Shown in pieces: positions 26,085 to 34,738 of a stretch of 64,000 nucleotides of DNA; within the stretch, counting starts at the first letter, position 1, and each line of letters begins with the position of its first letter. The stretch is from Anabaenopsis elenkinii CCIBt3563 (lineage in GTDB: Bacteria; Cyanobacteriota; Cyanobacteriia; Cyanobacteriales; Nostocaceae): positions 4,321,159 through 4,385,158 of the forward strand of contig NZ_CP063311.1 in the NCBI RefSeq assembly GCF_015245355.1, read 5' to 3'. The translations under genes were made by a program, and so were the position numbers. The notes beneath the pieces are model-generated. The model made no database searches and was not told where the DNA came from. It saw only the letters and a program-made list of their open reading frames with translations.

Positions 26085-27866
26085 ATGCAGATGGATTGGA
26101 TTAGCTTACTCAAAGCTCAACAAGCTGACTTCCTTCAACGTGTGAAAAAACCTAAAACTTATGATTTATCCTTGCTGGAAAGTCAAGTTAAAGCATCTCA
26201 CCGTGAGAGAATAGTATTTTACGGTGAGCAATTGCTGAAAATATCCGAATCTTCCCGCCAGCAAGCCGAAATTGTCGCCAAAAATCCACCCCCCACCCCC
26301 CCAGAATATCCCGACCCGGATGACTGGGGGATGACTTTTCCCGAATACTTCCAGAAACAAGCAGAAGATTATCTTTTCCGAGAGCAAATTGTGGGGTTAG
26401 TCATGGCTGAATGTCTGGGTAAGTTAGTCAAAAAAATCCCACAGAACACTCCAGAAAACATCCTCTTAGATGATGAAGGGAATTTGCGCACAGAAAGCAA
26501 ATTTCCTTACCTATTGGCTAGTAATCCTCAGTTGAGTATTCAAGTTTACGCAGTTGATGGAGAAAGTGTTAATAGTATTAAGAAAAATAAAGTTAGATGG
26601 TCAGTTACTCAGGATGATTTAAGGAATTATCAAGTATTAGTTTTTCTGTGTTTACTGCATCCATTTACCGATGGAGAATGTTATCAAAAGCACTGTATAG
26701 TGGCGGGATTTTTACCGGCGAGCCAAATTGAACTTCCCGAACCAAAACTGTATCTTACTCCCAGTCATTTATTATATACGGGAGGTTTGAGTTGGTACTT
26801 GGAATCATTAGTTACCCAAGGAAATATCAAAAAACCTATACACCCATTAATTGAGCGACAGATAATACTAGAAACAGTTCAGACTGTACCAGCAGAACAT
26901 CCCCAAAAGGCAATAATTGGTGATTGGGAATGTTGGCAAACATTGAAAGGCCACACAAGAGGTATTAAGTGTATAGCTTTTAATTACAGCTGTAAGAATG
27001 GTACAACCTCCCCTATATTGGCAAGTGGCAGTTATGGGGAAACAAAAATATGGGATTTAGGCAAGGGTGAATTAATTCAGACATTATCAGAATATCCTTG
27101 GGTGGTGTCTGGCCGGATAGATATGGTAAATTCTCTAGCTTTTAGTGCTGATGGACAAACTTTAGTTACAGGTGGCGCTGATTCTACGGTGAAGATTTGG
27201 CACGTAGGTGCACTAGATTTAATCGATATTCTACACAAGCATAATGGTATAGTGCGGTGCGTTGCATTTACACCAGATGGATTGCTGTTGGCAACGGCAG
27301 GAGATGACAGAAAAGTATTATTTTGGGATTTGACTCAACGTCAGGTAGCGATCGCCTTATCCTTAGATGATACAGCAGCTCATTCCCTAGTGTTCAGTCA
27401 AGATGGGCAAATATTAGCTACAGGTAGCTACCGTAAAATTAAAGTTTGGCGGACTTCACAAGCCAGGGAGTGGAAACAGCTTAAAGAGTCATCACCCTTA
27501 TACAGCCTCAAAGGTCATACTCACATAGTTTCCGCCATGAGTATCAGTGCCGATGGTAAACTACTCGTCAGTGGTAGCTGGGATCAAACAATTAAAATTT
27601 GGAACTTGGAAACAGGGAAATTAATTCGTAGCCTCAAGGGTCACACAGATAAAGTATATACTATCGCCTTAAGTCCAGATCAAAAAATTATAGCCAGTGG
27701 TAGCGCAGATCAAAGCATCAAGTTATGGTACATAGAAACAGGTGAATTACTAGCTACTTTTAAAGGCCATAACCATACAGTTACAGCCCTAGCCTTCACA
27801 GATTCCGGCGATATGTTAGTTTCTGGCAGTTTTGATAAAACCATAAAAATTTGGCACAGAAGCTAA
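26085..27866 (+). CDS. WD40-repeat protein with unknown N-terminal domain
   Basis: The 593-residue protein has a C-terminal seven-bladed beta-propeller from about residue 285 to the end. The blades finish with KIWDL, KIWHV, LFWDL, KVWRT, KIWNL, KLWYI and KIWHR, mostly opened by a GH dipeptide. The first 280 residues are an uncharacterised soluble domain without Cys clusters or membrane helices. It is probably a scaffold for protein contacts. The ATG at 26085 is chosen over a GTG at 26073, and a third Met lies two codons further on. Confidence 0.85.
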   Translation: MQMDWISLLKAQQADFLQRVKKPKTYDLSLLESQVKASHRERIVFYGEQLLKISESSRQQAEIVAKNPPPTPPEYPDPDDWGMTFPEYFQKQAEDYLFREQIVGLVMAECLGKLVKKIPQNTPENILLDDEGNLRTESKFPYLLASNPQLSIQVYAVDGESVNSIKKNKVRWSVTQDDLRNYQVLVFLCLLHPFTDGECYQKHCIVAGFLPASQIELPEPKLYLTPSHLLYTGGLSWYLESLVTQGNIKKPIHPLIERQIILETVQTVPAEHPQKAIIGDWECWQTLKGHTRGIKCIAFNYSCKNGTTSPILASGSYGETKIWDLGKGELIQTLSEYPWVVSGRIDMVNSLAFSADGQTLVTGGADSTVKIWHVGALDLIDILHKHNGIVRCVAFTPDGLLLATAGDDRKVLFWDLTQRQVAIALSLDDTAAHSLVFSQDGQILATGSYRKIKVWRTSQAREWKQLKESSPLYSLKGHTHIVSAMSISADGKLLVSGSWDQTIKIWNLETGKLIRSLKGHTDKVYTIALSPDQKIIASGSADQSIKLWYIETGELLATFKGHNHTVTALAFTDSGDMLVSGSFDKTIKIWHRS

Positions 27867-28014
27867 TTAGATGGGAGTTCGATGGGGTGATGAATCAAGT
27901 TTAGATATATATGCCATCATGACAACTTTCAGACCCAAGATACAACCCTAGGTAGAGCATGAGAAACAGGGATAGCCAATAGCCTAGATACAACCCACTA
28001 ACAGAGGTGAAGTT

Positions 28015-28206
28015 ATGGCAGTATCTGCAGTTGATATTTCTAAAAGTCTCAGTGGCATAGATTTTCCAGCCAATAAACAGGATTTAGTCAACCATGCCAG
28101 ACAGAAAAACGCTAGCCAAGAGATCCTCGACATCCTCCAAAAAATGCCAGAAAGGCAATATGGCAATATGGCAGACGTAGAACACGCCTTTGGCGAAGTG
28201 AGATAA
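28015..28206 (+). CDS. DUF2795 small protein
   Basis: The 63-residue protein fits the DUF2795 family: short helical proteins with a pattern like SLSGIDFPANKQDLVNHARQ followed by ILDILQKMPERQY. The function is unknown. It is convergent with ftsH. Confidence 0.82.
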   Translation: MAVSAVDISKSLSGIDFPANKQDLVNHARQKNASQEILDILQKMPERQYGNMADVEHAFGEVR

Positions 28207-28237
28207 TTTATCCGGTAGTCAGCAAGAGCAAGAAAAA

Positions 28238-28267
28238 AGCGATCGCCCTATTTCTAGAGCGATCGCT
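28238..28267. terminator. Paired HIP1 sites forming a hairpin between convergent genes
   Basis: AGCGATCGC (28238-28246) and GCGATCGCT (28259-28267) are complementary and separated by 12 nt. They lie between the ends of the DUF2795 gene and ftsH, where a bidirectional terminator is expected. No long T-run follows on the plus strand. Confidence 0.5.
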
Positions 28268-28288
28268 CAACAATTCACGCTAAAATCA

Positions 28289-30229
28289 TTAAACCAGAAG
28301 TGATTGCATCAATGGTTTATCTGCCAATAACTTACCGGTTCGTAACCACTCATCCAGTTCATCGGGTGCTTGAACTAGGTTAAGAAACTCCCGCAATTGT
28401 GGACCCTCAAGAATTTCCTTTTCCAATAAAGCCTGTGCAATCTCCTCGAGCAACTCGCGGTTATAATGCAAAATGCTCAAAGCAATGTGATGAGCATTAT
28501 CTAGACTCAGCTTCACTTCCCGGTCAATTTCCTCAGCCACCCGGGGACTAATACTACGGCGAGGATTAGCAAAACCTTCCAGAAACTGCTGTTGAATCTT
28601 CTCAAAAGCCACAGTACCTAAATTTTGGCTCATCCCATAGATAGTAATAGCTCGTTCTGCCAAATCAGTAGCTTTCTGGATATCATCAGCAGCACCAGTA
28701 GAAACCTTGCCAAAAACAATTTCCTCAGCAGAACGGCCACCCAATAAAGTAGCAATGCGTCCGCGAATTTCATCTTCTATCATCAAGAAGCGGTCTTCTT
28801 CTGGCATCTGAATTGTATAACCCAAAGCACCCACACCACGGGGTACAACAGAGATTTTCTCCACCTTACCAGCACCAGGCATTAAAGCGGCGATGATAGC
28901 ATGACCAACTTCATGATAGGCGACAGTGGTTTTCTCCAGTTCATTGAGCACACGAGAACGTTTTTCTAAACCAGCCACCAACCGCTCAATAGCTTCATTA
29001 AAATCTGCCATTAATACTGCAGGGCGATTTTGTCGAGCTGCTAACAGAGCCGCTTCATTGACTAGGTTAGCTAAATCTGCACCTGCAAAACCAGGAGTTC
29101 TAGCTGCAATAGTTGATAAATCAACATTATCAGCTAATTTGACATTTCTAGCATGGACATTCAGAATCGCTTCACGACCGCTTTTATCAGGACGGTCAAC
29201 CACAACTTGACGGTCAAATCTACCAGGACGACGTAAGGCGGGGTCAAGGACTTCGGGACGGTTGGTAGCTGCAATGATAATCACTCCCGTGTTAGCATCA
29301 AAACCATCCATTTCACTCAGTAGCTGGTTGAGAGTTTGTTCACGCTCATCATTACCGCCCATAATCGGCCCATTACCCCCACGAGACTTACCCAGTGCGT
29401 CTAATTCGTCAATAAACACAATACAGGGGGCTTGCTGTTTAGCTTGATCAAACAAGTCACGCACACGGGCTGCACCTACACCCACAAATAATTCAATAAA
29501 TTCTGAGCCAGAAATACTGAAAAAGGGAACACCAGCTTCACCCGCCACCGCTTTAGCTAGCATGGTTTTACCCGTTCCCGGCGGTCCTACCAACAATACA
29601 CCTTTAGGAATCTTTGCCCCCAGTCTGGTGTATTTACCAGCATTTTTGAGAAAATCAATGATTTCTTCTAATTCTGCTTTAGCTTCATCTACACCGGCAA
29701 CATCACTAAATTTTACACCTGTGATGCCTTCGGAATAGATGCGGGCTTTACTTTTACCCACTGTTAAGGCCGCTGGACCGCCACCTTGACGACTGATGAC
29801 AAAAGCCCAAATCCCAAAGAAAATTAATGGTGGTGCAATCCAACTGAGTAAGGTACCAATCCAGGCGTTTTGGGATGGTGGCGGTGCTGTAAATTCTACA
29901 TCATGCTCACGCAGAATTTTCGGTAAATCTAAATCAAGAGCTACTGGTGTGGTGGTGAATACCTGTTTTACAGTTTCGCCTTCGGGAGTTTGCGTTTTAA
30001 CAGTATATTGAATGCGATCGCTACCTACAACCGCTTGCTCAACTTGATTATTTTGCACCTGCGTGATAAACTCACTATAGGCAACTTGGGCTTTTCTCTG
30101 CCCAAACAAACTAGGAATAACCAAGTTAAGCAGTAATAAGAAAGTCAATAGAATAAGTAAACTACCACCCAACTGCCTAGGTTCCGGTGCTTTATCTGAT
30201 CTTTTGTAATTATTAGTTTCTACAGGCAT
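28289..30229 (-). CDS. ftsH: ATP-dependent zinc metalloprotease FtsH
   Basis: The 646-residue membrane protease degrades damaged membrane proteins, in cyanobacteria including photosystem II D1. Two membrane helices are at about 22-41 and 122-145. The AAA module has Walker A GPPGTGKT at 215-222, Walker [13 protein letters not shown] and a second region of homology [17 protein letters not shown]. The zinc site HEVGH is at about 439-443. All catalytic elements are present. Cyanobacteria have four FtsH types, and I cannot assign this one to a subtype with certainty. The gene is monocistronic. Confidence 0.97.
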   Translation of the reverse strand: MPVETNNYKRSDKAPEPRQLGGSLLILLTFLLLLNLVIPSLFGQRKAQVAYSEFITQVQNNQVEQAVVGSDRIQYTVKTQTPEGETVKQVFTTTPVALDLDLPKILREHDVEFTAPPPSQNAWIGTLLSWIAPPLIFFGIWAFVISRQGGGPAALTVGKSKARIYSEGITGVKFSDVAGVDEAKAELEEIIDFLKNAGKYTRLGAKIPKGVLLVGPPGTGKTMLAKAVAGEAGVPFFSISGSEFIELFVGVGAARVRDLFDQAKQQAPCIVFIDELDALGKSRGGNGPIMGGNDEREQTLNQLLSEMDGFDANTGVIIIAATNRPEVLDPALRRPGRFDRQVVVDRPDKSGREAILNVHARNVKLADNVDLSTIAARTPGFAGADLANLVNEAALLAARQNRPAVLMADFNEAIERLVAGLEKRSRVLNELEKTTVAYHEVGHAIIAALMPGAGKVEKISVVPRGVGALGYTIQMPEEDRFLMIEDEIRGRIATLLGGRSAEEIVFGKVSTGAADDIQKATDLAERAITIYGMSQNLGTVAFEKIQQQFLEGFANPRRSISPRVAEEIDREVKLSLDNAHHIALSILHYNRELLEEIAQALLEKEILEGPQLREFLNLVQAPDELDEWLRTGKLLADKPLMQSLLV

Positions 30230-30498
30230 TTAAATACACCCTCCTTATTCAGTTATCTACTCACCAGTACACCGCTGTATCAGTTCCTCAAAGAATTTGC
30301 CCCTTTCCAAAACCCACAAATACATATATATATTTCTGAGCTAGACGGTAAACCACTATTAGCAACCAAAAGTTTCACACAGCAACGATTTTGGCAGTAT
30401 TGATCTCAAGATTTGTGTCTATATAGGTTTATTCTAGAAACTAAACCCAGTAACCAAATATCGGGTATACCCCACAGAGCAATGTGCATTGCCGTACT

Positions 30499-30699
30499 AT
30501 GATGAAAAATAATTTAGGATTTATAGCTAAATTGCTGATGCTTTCCGGTTTGGTGTCCCTATTGATTAAATATGCAGGACCAAATTTATCCATCGCCGCC
30601 ACAAATGCCAATGCCCTGATTATAGTTCTGTTACCGAATGTGATGCTGTCCATGGCTTTATTTTGGAGATTTCAGTCAGCACAGCCACAAAACAAGTAG
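30499..30699 (+). CDS. Small conserved-looking membrane protein
   Basis: The 66-residue protein has two predicted membrane helices (FIAKLLMLSGLVSLLIKYAG and ANALIIVLLPNVMLSMALFW). The start is one of two adjacent ATG codons at 30499 and 30502, and a GTG at 30484 is less likely. It precedes the transporter gene at 30752 by 52 nt on the same strand, so they may be co-transcribed. No function is known. Confidence 0.6.
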   Translation: MMKNNLGFIAKLLMLSGLVSLLIKYAGPNLSIAATNANALIIVLLPNVMLSMALFWRFQSAQPQNK

Positions 30700-30751
30700 A
30701 AATTGGTAAAATCAGCTAACCTAATCTCAATGATACATCTGGGGGCAGCTT

Positions 30752-31900
30752 GTGAACCTTGGGCAATGGATCGGCTTAATTGCTATAGTTCTTTCTTGGT
30801 ATATCTTATGGCAAATTCGGCAGGTGCTGTTGCTGATATTTGCCGCCGTCGTCTTGGCTACCACTTTAAATCGGCTAGCCAAACGTCTTCAAAGCTTCGG
30901 ATTGAAACGTGGCTTGGCTGTTCTCCTGTCAGTGGCTATTTTCTTCCTAGGTGTAGTGTGTTTTTTCTGGCTGATTGTTCCCCCTTTTGTGCAACAGTTT
31001 CAAGAACTAACTTATCGGGTTCCCCAAGGTTTTGCTCTGTTTAATAGTTGGCTCAAGGAACTAGAAACCCTCGTTCCTCGCCCCCTAGTTCCCTACCTCC
31101 CTAATCTCAGTCATCTGATTGCACAAGCACAACCATTTCTTAATCAGTTATTGGGAAATTCATTTGCTTTTGTTTCCGGCTCACTAGAAGTCCTACTTAA
31201 GATGTTATTAGTCCTAGTGCTCACAGGGATGTTACTAGCCGACCCTCAAGCCTATCGCCGATTATTTATTCGTCTGTTTCCCTCATTTTATCGATTCAGA
31301 ATAGATGGGATTTTGGATAAATGTGAGCTTTCATTGGAGGGATGGATTACAGGTGCTTTTATTGCTATGAGTGTGGTGGGAATATCAAGTGTAATTGGCT
31401 TATCTTTTTTGGGTGTGAAAGCTGCTCTAGCTTTGGGAGTTTTAGCAGGATTTCTCAACTTAATTCCTAACTTAGGTCCGACATTGAGTGTAATACCCGC
31501 TATGGCGATCGCATTGTTAGATAATCCTTGGAAACCTCTATTAGTCTTGCTTCTCTATTTTGTGATTCAACAGATTGATGCCAACTTTGTTACTCCCACT
31601 GTCATGGCACATCGAGTTTCACTACTACCTGCTGTCACATTAATTTCACAACTATTTTTCGTTACTTTCTTTGGTTTTTTAGGATTATTTTTAGCCTTAC
31701 CTTTAACTGTGGTTGCTAAAATTTGGTTACAAGAAGTATTGATTAAAGATGTTCTAGATCAATGGGGTAATACTCAAAACCAAGAAGGTGATTTAGTCAT
31801 AATTTCCCCATCTTCTCAGCCAGATAGTGATGCTAAAAAACTAACTCCTAATAGCAGCTTAGAACCAAAAATTGATGAAATTTTACCAGCAGAAGAATAG
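30752..31900 (+). CDS. AI-2E family (PerM-like) transporter
   Basis: The 382-residue integral membrane protein has about seven or eight helices. The family signature region LGVKAALALGVLAGFLNLIPNLGPTLSVIPAM is near residue 215, and the conserved VTPTVMAHRVSLLPA follows near 280. Family members export small molecules or ions (AI-2, Na+ or unknown substrates). The C-terminal tail is acidic and cytoplasmic. Translation starts at GTG 30752 after GGGGGCAGCT, as the next in-frame start would remove part of the first helix. Confidence 0.85.
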   Translation: MNLGQWIGLIAIVLSWYILWQIRQVLLLIFAAVVLATTLNRLAKRLQSFGLKRGLAVLLSVAIFFLGVVCFFWLIVPPFVQQFQELTYRVPQGFALFNSWLKELETLVPRPLVPYLPNLSHLIAQAQPFLNQLLGNSFAFVSGSLEVLLKMLLVLVLTGMLLADPQAYRRLFIRLFPSFYRFRIDGILDKCELSLEGWITGAFIAMSVVGISSVIGLSFLGVKAALALGVLAGFLNLIPNLGPTLSVIPAMAIALLDNPWKPLLVLLLYFVIQQIDANFVTPTVMAHRVSLLPAVTLISQLFFVTFFGFLGLFLALPLTVVAKIWLQEVLIKDVLDQWGNTQNQEGDLVIISPSSQPDSDAKKLTPNSSLEPKIDEILPAEE

Positions 31901-32631
31901 TAATCCATCTCTTCTTATTTCCAGTTTTTTTTAGTGATTCTTCATATTTTTACATCTATTAAATCACATTGAATATGATAATTTTTGTGTTAGATACAGC
32001 GTTTATGTCACGACAAATGATCTACTGAGAACTGCTGTACCTCTGGTGAAAAAAAATTTTTATCAACTTTTATTACGGTGATAGTAGCAGCCGTTACTTT
32101 TTCATAACCAGGATTTATGTTATTTATTATTTTTAATCCCTGAGCCTGAATATTATAGCTAACAGGAGAAGAAACATCCTAGCATCAACTCTCTACAGAA
32201 AGTTATGCCTAAGATGAGATTTTATTTTTACTCGTATCCAGGGTTCTTCCTACTTATATTCTAAGTATAATAATTTGATAACAAAACCACAGTATCTCCA
32301 CAAAGGTAAAGTATCCCAAAAACCCCTTCTCCCTTCCCTTGTCATCAAGACAATTTTTAACTCCCACCAATATGTATAAGATAATGACAATTTTCGTACA
32401 TTTATCGGTGATTTTTCAAATACTAAACATGCTACACATCAGTATTTTCATAAACATGATGATGTCATTTCGTAGAATTATCAAAGTTAATCAAATTTTG
32501 GAGTATTTTAGATAACTTGAAATGGGAAGATAATTATGCATACTTTGGTAATATTTAATATCTATCTCAAGAAAGTATTATGTATAGCGTTTAAAGCCTT
32601 TGTGTGTGTCTAATGAAGTAAACACTAATTT

Positions 32632-32704
32632 ATTCCCTGTTCCGGTGTTCCCTGTTCCCTTAAACTAAAAAACTTTGTACGTCACGAGGATGGTAAATGC
32701 TATA
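32632..32704 (-). repeat. Dispersed intergenic repeat, copy C
   Basis: Read on the minus strand it gives TATAGCATTTACCATCCTCG, then GTACAAAGTTTTTTAGTTT and several GGGAACAGGGAACA-type units. It is the only copy in this orientation. Its tail is longer than in copies A, B and D because the GGAACA unit is repeated. Confidence 0.8.
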
Positions 32705-33064
32705 TACATAAACTTATCATTGATTTATTTGGTAAAATATCGGATTGAATCAGATGTAATAAATATGTGGGAGTATCAATTACTATGTTCTTACTAATCT
32801 TCATATTGAAAATGTTTATTTTGGGAACTAAATAAATGAATGGGTATATATTATGATGTTTAAAATTGATATGTAATAAACCTCAGTTAATGCAGGTATA
32901 TAAAGCAATTAAACTGACAGAATTAACCTATACACGCAGAATAATTAGAGTTATCTTAATCAAAAAATAATATATGTAGATAAGTTCGGTAAAACTATCT
33001 GTTTCATAAAGATTGCACTAATTATGGCTAAACATTTATGTTTAGTCTGATAGCATCCGGAAAC

Positions 33065-33080
33065 CAAAGTATATACTTTG
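33065..33080. promoter_or_regulatory. Perfect 16-bp palindrome before the TerY-P triad
   Basis: CAAAGTATATACTTTG is a perfect palindrome. It ends 19 nt before the ATG of the vWA gene and 4 nt before the AAGGAAA ribosome binding site. It could be an operator for a dimeric repressor. One such palindrome is expected by chance in about 64 kb, so location is the only support. Confidence 0.3.
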
Positions 33081-33099
33081 AAAAAAGGAAAATAAAGCA

Positions 33100-33801
33100 A
33101 TGACCTACAACATAACAAAAACCGTTATGCATGAAACCTTACAACTCGATGAAATAGTTGAATTTGCCGAAAATCCTGAACCACGTTGTCCCTGTGTGCT
33201 ATTGCTAGATACCTCAGGCTCAATGCAAGGAGATCCTATAGAAGCTTTAAATCAGGGCTTACTGAGTTTGAAGGATGAATTACTAAAAAATTCCTTAGCA
33301 GCCAGAAGGGTTGAAGTGGCTATCATCACTTTCGACAGTAATGTGAATATAGTTCAGGATTTTGTCACAGCCGACCAATTTAACCCACCCATTTTGACAG
33401 CCCAGGGACTAACAACTATGGGCGCAGGAATTCATAAAGCATTGGACATGGTGGAAGAGCGTAAATCATTATATCGTGCCAATGGCATTGCTTATTATCG
33501 TCCTTGGGTATTCATGATTACAGATGGAGAACCACAGGGTGAATTAGATCACCTCATAGAGCAAGCAGCCCAACGCCTGCAAGGAGATGAAGCCAATAAA
33601 CGAGTTGCATTCTTCACAGTAGGTGTAGAAAACGCTAACATGATGCGCTTAAATCAATTAGCAGTACGAACCCCCCTCAAACTCAAAGGACTTAACTTTA
33701 TTGAGATGTTTGTTTGGTTATCAGCCAGTATGTCAGCAGTTTCTCATTCTCATGTAGATGAACAGGTAGCACTACCACCCATTGGCTGGGGTACTCTTTA
33801 A
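33100..33801 (+). CDS. TerY-like von Willebrand factor A protein
   Basis: The 233-residue cytoplasmic protein is a single vWA domain with a complete metal-ion-dependent adhesion site: DTSGSMQG at about 38-45, the Thr in GLTTMGAG near 107, and the Asp in MITDGEPQGE near 146. TerY-type vWA proteins bind partners in a metal-dependent way. It is followed by a PP2C phosphatase and a kinase on the same strand. This is the TerY-P triad described in comparative studies of tellurium-resistance-linked stress systems. No TerB, TerC or TerD gene is in the window. A clear AAGGAAA lies upstream of the ATG. Confidence 0.88.
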   Translation: MTYNITKTVMHETLQLDEIVEFAENPEPRCPCVLLLDTSGSMQGDPIEALNQGLLSLKDELLKNSLAARRVEVAIITFDSNVNIVQDFVTADQFNPPILTAQGLTTMGAGIHKALDMVEERKSLYRANGIAYYRPWVFMITDGEPQGELDHLIEQAAQRLQGDEANKRVAFFTVGVENANMMRLNQLAVRTPLKLKGLNFIEMFVWLSASMSAVSHSHVDEQVALPPIGWGTL

Positions 33802-33874
33802 TCGCTTTGGCGTCGCTTATCCTGGCCTGGGTATCGTGGCTGATACTCACAGGAGCTATACCTTGAAGAAAACT

Positions 33875-34663
33875 ATGAATACAACATTGAAACAGATATC
33901 TCATTGGCAAGTAGTGGCAGCATCTGTCTGCGGTACAAGCCACATCAGAAATAAACAGATGTGTCAGGATGCTCACCACTGGCAGCTACTACCAGGTAAT
34001 GTATTACTAACTGCGGTTGCGGATGGTGCGGGTTCTGCCAGCCTGGGAAAAGTGGGAGCAATGGTAGCTGTAGAAACAGCAATAGAAACCCTTGCTATCA
34101 AGGAAATTACTAGAGATTCCCTTGCAGATGATGCAATTGTGCGATCGCTATTGCATGAGGCCTTAGGAGCTGCCAAAAAAGCAGTAGAGGATGCAGCAAT
34201 AGCTGATAGCAAACAGCCTCAAGATTTAGCAACTACCTTAATTATTATGGTTGCTACACCAGATCTGGTTGCAGTGGTACAAATTGGTGATGGTTTAGCA
34301 GTAGCCAAGGATCGTATGGGTAACTTAATGGCACTGACAAGACCTGATCATGGGGAATACATCAACGAGACGACTTTTTTAACTTCTCCTCATGCCTTAG
34401 ATACAGTGCAAATCAGATTATGGCGTGAAAACATAGTTAATATTGGCGTCCTTACCGATGGACTACAAATGCTGGCCTTAAATATGCTTGTGGGTGAACC
34501 TCATAAACCCTTCTTTTTCCCCTTATTTAACTTTGTAGAAAATGCCGAAGATCAGACAACAGCCAAAGAGCAGTTGGTGAGGTTTTTAGGTTCTGAACGT
34601 ATTACCCAACGGACGGATGATGATCTCACCCTGATTTTAGCAGGCTTGAGGAGTGCTCAATAA
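33875..34663 (+). CDS. PP2C-family serine/threonine phosphatase of the TerY-P triad
   Basis: The 262-residue protein has the PP2C metal-binding motifs: QDAH near the start, VADGAGSASLGKVGA near 47, TTLIIMVATPDLVAVVQIGDG at about 115-135, and RTDDDLTLIL at the end. The family removes phosphate from Ser/Thr. Here the likely substrates are the neighbouring kinase and its targets. The ATG at 33875 is chosen. An upstream TTG at 33782 would overlap the vWA gene and add 31 unrelated residues. Confidence 0.85.
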   Translation: MNTTLKQISHWQVVAASVCGTSHIRNKQMCQDAHHWQLLPGNVLLTAVADGAGSASLGKVGAMVAVETAIETLAIKEITRDSLADDAIVRSLLHEALGAAKKAVEDAAIADSKQPQDLATTLIIMVATPDLVAVVQIGDGLAVAKDRMGNLMALTRPDHGEYINETTFLTSPHALDTVQIRLWRENIVNIGVLTDGLQMLALNMLVGEPHKPFFFPLFNFVENAEDQTTAKEQLVRFLGSERITQRTDDDLTLILAGLRSAQ

Positions 34664-34738
34664 TCTTGTGTCTGACCAGTGTTCTAATGAGTTGGCGATA
34701 TTAGTAATTTATATAACTCTATTCCCAGTAATTTTATC

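Larger units (their letters stand above)
31901..33099. other. Long AT-rich intergenic region
   Basis: About 1.2 kb contains no supported gene. It holds copy C of the dispersed repeat (32632-32704) and, next to the following gene, a 16-bp palindrome. Many short AT-only stretches would suit promoters, but none can be chosen. I see no tRNA, CRISPR or obvious gene remnant. Confidence 0.5.

Noticed and set aside
28926..30011. Several plus-strand frames opposite ftsH.
   Set aside because: They are antisense shadows of the conserved ftsH frame and show no family features.
30703..31044. A 113-codon frame over the start of the AI-2E transporter gene.
   Set aside because: It is an alternative frame of a well-supported membrane protein gene, with arginine- and serine-rich nonsense composition.
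33782..33874. Upstream TTG start for the PP2C phosphatase.
   Set aside because: It would overlap the vWA gene, and the added residues are not PP2C-like. ATG 33875 fits the domain start.
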